A stretch of DNA of 5,348 nt from Synergistaceae bacterium (GTDB lineage Bacteria; Synergistota; Synergistia; Synergistales; Aminobacteriaceae). A program made the translations under genes and the position numbers. The notes beneath the pieces are model-generated. The model was not told the DNA's origin. It did not search any database and worked only from the letters and a program-made list of their open reading frames with translations. Of the stretch, positions 1-5,307 are shown piece after piece; within the stretch, counting starts at the first letter, position 1, and every line of letters starts with the position of its first letter. The stretch lies in assembly GCA_031289165.1 (NCBI GenBank), contig JAITPZ010000203.1, positions 1 to 5,348 on the forward strand. The letters are read 5' to 3'.

Positions 1-1
1 G

Positions 2-1114
2 TCCCTGCCCTGTCAGCGCACGGCCAAAGGATATTTTACGCGCTTCCTCCATCCCCTCGGGGAGGCGGAGGCTCTCGGGGAGGACGCGCTCAATGCCGCG
101 CGGGAGGGCGTGTTGCGACCGCTGCTTGCCGGATCGCGCGCGCGCCTCATGCGTGAGCTGAACGCCTGCCTCGAACGCGCGGCGAAGTCGAAGGAACGCC
201 ACATGGACGGACTTCTGAAACAGCTCGGGGACAACGCCGACGCGGAGAACTTTCGCCGGAAGGGGGATCTGCTGCTGGCGAACCTCGCCGCAGTTCCCCC
301 GCGCGCGGAGAAGGTCGTTCTGAGCGGATGGGACGGCGGAGAGGCGTTGGAAATTACCCTGGATTCAAGGCTGTCGCCCTCCCGTAACGCCGAGCGCTAT
401 TTCAAAAAATACAGGAAGGCGCGCGTCGACCCCCAAAAGGTCCGGGAGGAGGCCGACTCCCTGAGAGGGGCCATCGCGGAGCTGCGGGAGCAGAGGGACC
501 TCCTGGATTCCATCGACGACCCGGCGAAGCTGGAGGAGGCCGTGCGCGACGTCGAGGACTGGATCGCGTCCCTGAGCGGAAAGGGAACAAAAGGGGAGGG
601 GGGGAAAACTCAAAAAGCGCAGAGGGGATCAGGGGGAAAGTACGCGAAGAAAAAACATGGATCGAAAGAAAAACGCGGATCGAAGGAAAATCCTCCGCAT
701 CTGCGCTTTGAAGTGGATGGCTGCACGGTTCTCGTGGGGCTCTCGGCGCGGGGGAACCGCTTCGTGACCTTCCGGCAGGCGGCGAGCGACGACCTGTGGC
801 TGCACGCTCACGAGGTTCCCGGCGCTCATGTGATCGTAAAGGGAGGGGCCAGCAGAGATGCCCTGGAGGGAAGCGAGCTTCTGGCCTTCGCCGCGTCTCT
901 GGCGGCGGCGTACAGCAAAAGCAGGGCGTCCCTGTCCGTGCAAATCGACTACACGGAACGCCGCCACGTCCGCTCCGTTCCCGGCGCGGCGGTGGCGCTG
1001 GTGACCTACACGAACCCCGGCACGATAAGGGTCAGTCCGAATTTCTGGAAGGAGTACGCGACGCGCGAAGCCGGCAAAGATGCTCCCGAAGCTCCGGAGG
1101 CAGAGGACAGGTGA
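2..1114 (+). CDS. rqcH: NFACT-family protein (RqcH/YloA, FbpA-like), 5'-truncated by the window edge
   Basis: The reading frame is open from the window edge to TGA at 1112-1114, leaving 370 residues; the N-terminal half (NFACT-N, start codon) lies outside. In window numbering, residues about 45-95 match the first coiled-coil arm and end in KGDLLLANL. Residues about 120-141 carry the family hallmark LDSRLSPSRNAERYFKKY, and residues 146-190 form the second charged helical arm. A low-complexity Lys/Gly linker (about 193-233) precedes the NFACT-R (DUF814) domain at about 234-346, with DDLWLHAHEVPGAHVIVK, the AAYSKSR helix and QIDYTERRHVRSVPGAA. Known family members bind the obstructed 50S subunit and recruit tRNA-Ala to add C-terminal Ala tails to stalled chains; older names are fibronectin-binding protein or YloA. 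The residues that distinguish active RqcH lie mostly in the missing NFACT-N part, so the RqcH role is inferred. The 3' end overlaps rluD tail to tail. Confidence 0.93.
   Translation, partial: SLPCQRTAKGYFTRFLHPLGEAEALGEDALNAAREGVLRPLLAGSRARLMRELNACLERAAKSKERHMDGLLKQLGDNADAENFRRKGDLLLANLAAVPPRAEKVVLSGWDGGEALEITLDSRLSPSRNAERYFKKYRKARVDPQKVREEADSLRGAIAELREQRDLLDSIDDPAKLEEAVRDVEDWIASLSGKGTKGEGGKTQKAQRGSGGKYAKKKHGSKEKRGSKENPPHLRFEVDGCTVLVGLSARGNRFVTFRQAASDDLWLHAHEVPGAHVIVKGGASRDALEGSELLAFAASLAAAYSKSRASLSVQIDYTERRHVRSVPGAAVALVTYTNPGTIRVSPNFWKEYATREAGKDAPEAPEAEDR
659..690 (+). repeat. 18-bp-period direct repeat in the NFACT linker
   Basis: GGATCGAAAGAAAA (659-672) recurs as GGATCGAAGGAAAA (677-690), one mismatch in 14 bases, 18 bp apart. 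It encodes the repeated GSKEKR/GSKEN segment of the lysine-rich linker before NFACT-R. The period is a multiple of three, so copy changes would keep the frame. It is probably simple slippage expansion in an unconstrained linker. Confidence 0.75.
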
Positions 1115-2174
1115 AACGTAACATCTCCTTCGTGATCGGGTGCGTGAACGCCAGCCTCCATGAATGCAAAAAGACCCGATCGAAGTTCGAAACTCCCATA
1201 TTCGAATTTTCCTCCGCTCCGTAAGGCCCGTAAAGCCCATAAAGCCCATAAAGAATGTCTCCGACGAGCGGGTGTCCCGCCGCGGCCATGTGGACGCGAA
1301 TTTGATGCGTGCGCCCGGTGAGCAGTCCGCAGAGGACCAGGGCGTATCCGGCGTCGGTATGATCGTTCCATAAAACGCGGTATTCCGTCGTCGACGGGCG
1401 GCCTCCCTCGACAACGGCCATTTTCAGCCGGTTCTGCGGATGCCGGCCGATGGGACCCTCGAGAAGGCCCCAGGGCCGCGAAAAATTTCCGTGAACCAGC
1501 GCCAGATATTTTTTTTCTATCGACCGTTCCCGGAAGTCCCTCTGAAGCAGCTCCATCGTCTTTTGTTCGCGTGCGACCAGCATCAGGCCGGAGGTCGTCG
1601 CGTCCAGCCGATGGACGATCCCCGGCCGCCGGACGTTGTTAAAGGGGCCGAGGTCGGGGTAGCGAAAGAGAAGCCCGTGAACCAGGGTGCCTCTCCAGTG
1701 TCCGGGGGCCGGATGCACGACGAGTCCCGCCGGTTTGTTCACGACCAGAAGATAAGAGTCCTCGTGGACGACCTCGAAGGGAACCTCCTCCGGCTCGATC
1801 TCCAGAGTTTCGGTCGGCGGTATTTTCACGACAAAAATTTCTCCGCCGGACGTCTTATACGAGGGTTTCAATTTTTTGGGCGTTTTTTTTGCTGAAACAG
1901 AATTTTGGGGCGGCAACGCGTCCCGATCCGAAAAGCGACTTCCAACGCGATCTTCCTTTATAAGTCTCTGCGCGAATGCGCGGGTGACTCCCAGCCGGCG
2001 GGATAAAAAAACATCCAGCCGCGTTCCTCCCTCGTCGCACTCGAAACGCTCGACGCGTTCGCTGTCGTTATTATTGTCGATATGATTATCGGGGACGGAG
2101 GAAAAGACATCTTCTCCTCCGTCCGAAAAATCCTCAAGGCTGGGGATTACAGGGTCTTCAGAACTTCCGCGCAT
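1032..2174 (-). CDS. rluD: RluD-family 23S rRNA pseudouridine synthase with S4 domain
   Basis: The 380-aa product should isomerise uridines to pseudouridine in 23S rRNA (helix 69 for RluD itself). Residues 1-40 are a non-family, acidic, Asn/Asp/Ser-rich extension. About 41-112 is an S4 RNA-binding domain (TRLDVFLSRRLGVTRAFAQ, then KPSYKTSGGEIF) with an extra Lys-rich insert at 78-101. The catalytic domain follows: EDSYLLVVNKPAGLVVHP (138-155), RPGIVHRLDATTSG with catalytic Asp191, KKYLALVHG (about 221-229), LTGRTHQIRVH (285-295), LHSWRLAF (336-343) and PLPPEL (357-362). HRLD is followed by AT where KDTSG is usual. ATG at 2174 is the only normal start between the ileS stop and the S4 domain; an upstream ATG at 2231 would overlap ileS further. 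No clear Shine-Dalgarno precedes 2174, so translation probably depends on ribosomes finishing ileS. The family is certain; RluD versus another RluA-family paralogue cannot be settled here. Confidence 0.93.
   Translation of the reverse strand: MRGSSEDPVIPSLEDFSDGGEDVFSSVPDNHIDNNNDSERVERFECDEGGTRLDVFLSRRLGVTRAFAQRLIKEDRVGSRFSDRDALPPQNSVSAKKTPKKLKPSYKTSGGEIFVVKIPPTETLEIEPEEVPFEVVHEDSYLLVVNKPAGLVVHPAPGHWRGTLVHGLLFRYPDLGPFNNVRRPGIVHRLDATTSGLMLVAREQKTMELLQRDFRERSIEKKYLALVHGNFSRPWGLLEGPIGRHPQNRLKMAVVEGGRPSTTEYRVLWNDHTDAGYALVLCGLLTGRTHQIRVHMAAAGHPLVGDILYGLYGLYGPYGAEENSNMGVSNFDRVFLHSWRLAFTHPITKEMLRFTCPLPPELREHLCRLRASRTPSRNSD
1221..1256 (-). repeat. 9-bp tandem repeat in rluD encoding Leu/Pro-Tyr-Gly units
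   Basis: On the + strand the units are GTAAGGCCC, GTAAAGCCC, ATAAAGCCC and a partial ATAAAGAAT. Read on the rluD strand they give consecutive LYG, LYG, PYG after the conserved GDILYG (protein residues about 308-319). RluD-like proteins normally have one LYG at this point, so the repeat looks like in-frame duplication of the conserved LYG codons. Confidence 0.85.
2093..2124. repeat. Near-perfect 32-bp palindrome just after the ileS stop, inside the 5' end of rluD
   Basis: GGACGGAGGA (2093-2102) is the exact reverse complement of TCCTCCGTCC (2115-2124). Inside these arms AAGA (2104-2107) pairs with TCTT (2110-2113), leaving one A-C mismatch and a central CA. In the ileS-rluD transcript this folds into a strong hairpin beginning 23 nt beyond the ileS stop codon, within the acidic N-terminal extension of RluD (about residues 17-28). 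No U-run follows, so it does not look like an intrinsic terminator. It may slow ribosomes, block decay from the 3' side, or be fortuitous. Confidence 0.8.
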
Positions 2175-4954
2175 CTGGGACAGAGCCCGTCGCTGCCCGG
2201 AGTCTCGGAGTACTTCCAGCACCTCGGGCATTTTGTGCCGGGCGTGAACGCCGCGGCCATATCGTAGCCCGTCTCCCCGTCGTGGAACACCTTCGCGAGG
2301 TTCGGCGCGTCCACCCACTCGAACTTCGAGACGATGGCGACGTCCGCCATCTCCTGGAGGGTGAACGCTTCCGCGAGGTCGGCCAGGTCCTCGGTCTTTT
2401 TGACCTGGACGTGAGCTTCTAGGGACGTCCCGATCGTCTTTTGGGCGCGCAGTTCCTCCAGCATACGGCTGATCGCGCCCCGCAGGACGAGAACCCGGCC
2501 CCATCGCGCGTCAAGCGCGTCGTCCATGGTCGTTTTGTCCGCCTTCGGGAAGTCGGACAGAAAGACGCTCTCGGGCAGGGAGGGGTCGATCCCGCGCATC
2601 TCCTGCCAGATTTCCTCAGCGGTGAAGCTGAGGATCGTCGCCAGCGCGCGGGTGATCGCGGAGAGGATTTCCCACATCGCGGTCTGGGCGCTGCGGCGCG
2701 CCAGCGAGTCCGGCGCCTCGACGTAAAGGCGATCCTTGCCGATGTCCAGGTAAAAGGAACTCAGCTCGGTGACGCAGAACGAGTGGATCGCGGTGGTCGG
2801 CAGGTGGTACTCGTAGTTCTCGAAGCCCTCGCCGGCGCGGTCGATCACGTGGTTCAGCCTGCTCAGAACCCACCGGTCCACGGGCAGCAGCTTCTCCCTC
2901 GGGACGGCGTGCTTTTTGGGGTCGAAGCCGTGCAGGTTCCCCAGAAGGAAGCGCGCGGTGTTGCGCACGCGGCGGTAGGTCTCGGTAAGTCCCCTGATGA
3001 TGTTCTTCGAAATGCGGACGTCGTTGCGGTAGTCGGTGGAGGCAACCCAGAGGCGCAGGATCTCCGCCCCGTACTCGTCCGCGATTTCCTGCGGATAAAC
3101 CGAGTTGCCGAGGGATTTGGACATCTTGCGTCCCTCGCCGTCCAGGATGAAGCCGTGCGTCAGAACCTGCCTGTAGGGAGAATGTCCCGTCACGGCCACG
3201 GCGGTCAGAAGAGACGACTGGAACCATCCGCGATGCTGGTCGCTGCCCTCCAGATAGATTTCCGTCGGCCACTCGTGCCCTTCCCATGTGTTCAAAACGG
3301 CGAAGTGCGATATGCCGGAGTCAAACCAGACGTCGATGATGTTGTTGTCCTTCGTCACGTTGCGGGAACCGCACGCGTCGCAGACGGCCAGAGGCCCGAA
3401 GAGCGCCTCGGGCGTGTGGTCCCCGTCCCACCATATGGAACACCCGTCGGGCGCGTTTTTCACCTTCTCCGCGAAAAGGCGAATGCGCTCGGAGGTGAGG
3501 GAATGTTCTCCGCAGTCCCTGCATTTCAGGGAGGGGATAGGAACGCCCCAGACCCTCTGGCGGCTGATGCACCAGTCGGAGCGGTCCCGCACCATGTTGT
3601 AGATGCGATCGCGTCCCCAGTCGGGGATCCAGCGCACCTCGTCGTCGATGACCTGAAGCGCCCTGTCCCTGAACTTCGAGACGGCGATGAACCACTGCTC
3701 CGTCGCGCGGAAGATGACGGGTTTTTTGCAGCGCCAGCAGTGGGGATAGCTGTGCATGATCGTCCCGCTGCCCAGAAGCCGTCCGCGCTCCGCGATCAGC
3801 TCCAGCGACTTCTTCCCCCCCGACGCGATGTCCATTCCGCCCACAAGCGGGGTATTTTTGAGGTAGTATCCGGCGTCGTCCACGGGGTTGTAGATGTCGA
3901 TCCCGTATTTGATTCCGCTCTCGAAGTCCTCGGTGCCGTGGCCGGGGGCCGTGTGGACACAGCCTGTTCCGGAGTCCAGCTCAATGTAGTCGGCCAGGAT
4001 CAGAGGAATTTTCCGCTCGTCGTAAAAGGGATGGATGGAGACCAGCCCCTCCAGCTCGGAGCCTTTTGCCGTGACCGGCGCCGAACCGAAAGAAAGCCCC
4101 GTCTCTTTTGCGACGGTGTTTTTCAGCTCCGAGGCGATCAGAAAGACCCTGTCGCCCGCCTCGTAGAATCCATACTCGTACTGAGGGTGCAGCGCCACGG
4201 CCATGCTGGCCGCCAGGGTCCAGGGCGTCGTCGTCCAGATGATGACGTAAACGTCCTTTCCGGCAAGCGCCGGATATTTTTGCGCCACGTCCGGCATGGG
4301 GTAGGCGACGAATACGGACGGGGAGGACTCGTCCCAGTACTCGATCTCGCCGGTCGCGAGGGCCGTCTGGCAGTCCACGCACCAGTAGACCGGTTTCCGC
4401 CCGCGATATACCAGATCCTTATCGACCATGTCGGCGAAGGAATTCAGCTCGACGGCCTCATAGGCCGGCTTCAGGGTGATGTAAGGATCCTCCCACTCGC
4501 CGAACACGCCAAGGCGTTTGAACTCGCCGGTCTGCACGTCGATGAATTTATAAGCGAACTCCGTGCATTTTTTTCGAAGCAGAACGGGATCCACGGCCTC
4601 CTTGGACATGTTTTCATCCTTCAGAACGCGGAGCTCGATGGGCAGCCCGTGGGTGTCGTAGCCCGGAACGAACGGGGCGTAGTACCCGCTCATCAGCCTG
4701 TACTTGGGAATGAAGTCCTTGAGAATCTTGTTGAAGGCGGTTCCAATATGAATATTCGCGTTGGCGTAGGGAGGCCCGTCGTGAAGAATGAACTTCTTCG
4801 CCCCTTTGCGCTGCGCCACCGCTTTGTGATACGTGTCGTGCTCCTGCCAGAACTTCAGAAATTCGGGCTCCCGTTTCGCCAGGTTCGCCTTCATGGGAAA
4901 GTTCGTGACGGGAAGGTTCAGCGTATCCTTATAGTCTCTGCATTCTTTACACAT
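2147..4954 (-). CDS. ileS: Isoleucyl-tRNA synthetase (bacterial type 1, with C-terminal zinc finger)
   Basis: The 935-aa cytoplasmic class I enzyme charges tRNA-Ile and hydrolyses misformed Val products. The N-terminus has the typical YKDTLNLPVTNFPMKANLAKREPE block (7-30). The nucleotide signature is PPYANANIHIGT (61-72), where the usual last His is Thr72. THGLPIE follows at 101-107. The CP1 editing domain has the Thr-rich WTTTPWTL (240-247) and GTGCVHTAPGHGTEDF with Asp343. DVWFDSG is at 541-547 and KMSKSLGN at 610-617. The helical tRNA-binding part leads to a C-terminal zinc finger, CPRC (909-912) and CPRC (925-928). CxxC pairs at 192/195 with 406/409, and at 478/481 with 525/528, match two further zinc sites known in IleRS structures. 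Met at 4954 is chosen because GAGGGGG lies 8 nt upstream and family homology begins there; the frame stays open to 5131 without homology. Length is normal. The stop overlaps rluD by 28 bp. Confidence 0.98.
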   Translation of the reverse strand: MCKECRDYKDTLNLPVTNFPMKANLAKREPEFLKFWQEHDTYHKAVAQRKGAKKFILHDGPPYANANIHIGTAFNKILKDFIPKYRLMSGYYAPFVPGYDTHGLPIELRVLKDENMSKEAVDPVLLRKKCTEFAYKFIDVQTGEFKRLGVFGEWEDPYITLKPAYEAVELNSFADMVDKDLVYRGRKPVYWCVDCQTALATGEIEYWDESSPSVFVAYPMPDVAQKYPALAGKDVYVIIWTTTPWTLAASMAVALHPQYEYGFYEAGDRVFLIASELKNTVAKETGLSFGSAPVTAKGSELEGLVSIHPFYDERKIPLILADYIELDSGTGCVHTAPGHGTEDFESGIKYGIDIYNPVDDAGYYLKNTPLVGGMDIASGGKKSLELIAERGRLLGSGTIMHSYPHCWRCKKPVIFRATEQWFIAVSKFRDRALQVIDDEVRWIPDWGRDRIYNMVRDRSDWCISRQRVWGVPIPSLKCRDCGEHSLTSERIRLFAEKVKNAPDGCSIWWDGDHTPEALFGPLAVCDACGSRNVTKDNNIIDVWFDSGISHFAVLNTWEGHEWPTEIYLEGSDQHRGWFQSSLLTAVAVTGHSPYRQVLTHGFILDGEGRKMSKSLGNSVYPQEIADEYGAEILRLWVASTDYRNDVRISKNIIRGLTETYRRVRNTARFLLGNLHGFDPKKHAVPREKLLPVDRWVLSRLNHVIDRAGEGFENYEYHLPTTAIHSFCVTELSSFYLDIGKDRLYVEAPDSLARRSAQTAMWEILSAITRALATILSFTAEEIWQEMRGIDPSLPESVFLSDFPKADKTTMDDALDARWGRVLVLRGAISRMLEELRAQKTIGTSLEAHVQVKKTEDLADLAEAFTLQEMADVAIVSKFEWVDAPNLAKVFHDGETGYDMAAAFTPGTKCPRCWKYSETPGSDGLCPRCAEVLKTL

Positions 4955-4962
4955 CGAAACCG

Positions 4963-4969
4963 CCCCCTC
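4963..4969 (-). promoter_or_regulatory. Shine-Dalgarno of ileS
   Basis: The minus strand reads GAGGGGG with 8 nt between it and ATG at 4954. It decides the start of ileS against the longer in-frame open stretch reaching 5131. Confidence 0.8.
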
Positions 4970-5005
4970 GACCTGAAACACATTGGAATGTCGTTGCCGC
5001 TCCTT

Positions 5006-5022
5006 CGTTGCCCTTTGCAACG
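5006..5022 (-). promoter_or_regulatory. Small hairpin in the ileS leader with a second copy of one arm
   Basis: CGTTGC (5006-5011) and GCAACG (5017-5022) are perfect complements around a 5-nt loop. The arm, as TCGTTGCC, occurs at 5005-5012 and again at 4991-4998. On the ileS transcript the upstream arm could therefore pair with either downstream copy. No U-run follows, so it is not a terminator. It ends about 50 nt before the ileS start. Confidence 0.4.
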
Positions 5023-5070
5023 CGCAGCAACATGTAATACTACCATAAAAATTTTTCGGCGTACACCTGC

Positions 5071-5083
5071 AAACGAGGCGTTT
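5071..5083 (-). other. Minor inverted repeat in the ileS leader
   Basis: AAACG (5071-5075) and CGTTT (5079-5083) are complementary around AGG. A five-pair stem of this size is easily fortuitous; it is listed as part of the leader inventory. Confidence 0.25.
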
Positions 5084-5108
5084 CGAACAAATGAACGTGA
5101 AAGAACCC

Positions 5109-5126
5109 CGTACATCGCCCTGTACG
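5109..5126 (-). other. Small inverted repeat in the ileS leader
   Basis: CGTACA (5109-5114) and TGTACG (5121-5126) form a perfect six-pair stem with a 6-nt loop. In the ileS transcript it would lie about 50 nt after the predicted transcription start. It is followed by GGGGTTCTTTC, a poor U-tract, so a terminator is unlikely. Confidence 0.35.
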
Positions 5127-5160
5127 AGCAAATATTTTTACGAAAGAGAGCGACGCTGAA

Positions 5161-5209
5161 CAGATTTTAATGTCCATTTAAATATTATAGGACATATTGA
5201 TAAAATCTG
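5161..5209. repeat. Imperfect AT-rich inverted repeat around the ileS -10 box, possible operator
   Basis: CAGATTTTA (5161-5169) is the reverse complement of TAAAATCTG (5201-5209), and ATGTCC (5170-5175) that of GGACAT (5190-5195). The right side has five extra bases (ATTGA, 5196-5200). The centre contains the palindrome ATTTAAAT (5176-5183) and a TATAAT box on the minus strand. Fifteen matched pairs around a promoter suggest a regulator site, but no regulator gene is in view. Confidence 0.55.
5184..5189 (-). promoter_or_regulatory. Candidate -10 box for ileS-rluD
   Basis: The minus strand reads TATAAT, a perfect sigma-70-type -10 box, inside AT-rich DNA. The sequence about 17 nt upstream (GGGCAG region) is a poor -35 match, so the promoter is a candidate only. 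Transcription would start near 5177. Confidence 0.45.
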
Positions 5210-5228
5210 CCCTTCCGTCCGGAAGAGG
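5210..5228. repeat. Small GC-rich palindrome between the divergent promoters
   Basis: CTTCCG (5212-5217) and CGGAAG (5220-5225) are perfect complements around TC. Pairing can continue with CC (5210-5211) and GG (5227-5228) past a bulged A. It lies upstream of both -10 boxes, so it might be a protein-binding site; it may equally be chance. Confidence 0.3.
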
Positions 5229-5263
5229 GGAGGGGTCGTACGGCGCGGGCTCGGGTGCTGAGG

Positions 5264-5269
5264 TATAAT
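5264..5269 (+). promoter_or_regulatory. Candidate -10 box for the right-hand gene
   Basis: A perfect TATAAT lies 38 nt before the ATG at 5308, predicting a leader of about 30 nt. The region 16-18 nt upstream is GC-rich with no TTGACA-like hexamer. The TTGATA at 5197-5202 is too far away to be its -35. Confidence 0.5.
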
Positions 5270-5293
5270 TCTTCTGCGAACGAGAAACGGAGC

Positions 5294-5298
5294 GGGAG
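5294..5298 (+). promoter_or_regulatory. Shine-Dalgarno of the right-hand gene
   Basis: GGGAG lies 9 nt before ATG at 5308; a GGAG at 5289-5292 is a less well placed alternative. Its spacing supports the chosen start. Confidence 0.65.
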
Positions 5299-5307
5299 AA
5301 TATATAT

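Larger units (their letters stand above)
4955..5307. other. Divergent intergenic region between ileS and the right-hand hydrolase gene
   Basis: This 353-bp stretch has no convincing gene. Its central part (about 5161-5209) is much more AT-rich than the flanking genes. It holds two outward-facing TATAAT boxes, the inverted repeat at 5161-5209, a small palindrome at 5210-5228 and the ileS leader. I looked for a T-box (UGGNACC-like core with terminator), because ileS is often T-box controlled, and saw none. If the 5184-5189 box is used, the ileS leader is roughly 220 nt. Confidence 0.75.

Noticed and set aside
629..1414. 261-codon minus-strand frame across the NFACT gene and the end of rluD
   Set aside because: It overlaps two genes with firm family signatures and its own product is Arg-rich shadow sequence without motifs.
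1440..1895. 151-codon + strand frame within rluD
   Set aside because: It lies opposite the conserved catalytic part of RluD and shows no family features of its own.
2093..2124. Rho-independent terminator after ileS
   Set aside because: The stem is strong but no U-run follows on the ileS strand, and it lies inside the rluD reading frame, so termination here would cut off rluD.
2174..2504. Longer rluD starting up to 2504
   Set aside because: The added 110 residues are ileS sequence in another frame and match nothing in RluD proteins; 2174 is the most economical start.
4918..5115. 65-codon minus-strand frame starting in the ileS leader
   Set aside because: It has only a poorly spaced AGGG before its ATG, runs out of frame into the conserved start of ileS, and has no recognisable features.
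2441..5170. A 909-codon open frame on the + strand opposite nearly all of ileS
   Set aside because: It mirrors ileS, which has clear homology throughout. The antisense product has no recognisable motif and is Arg/Val/Gly/Asp-rich as expected from GC-biased codons read backwards; its end runs into the divergent promoter region.
4955..5180. T-box riboswitch upstream of ileS
   Set aside because: No UGGNACC-type core and no terminator hairpin with U-run can be seen in the leader; only small unrelated stems are present.
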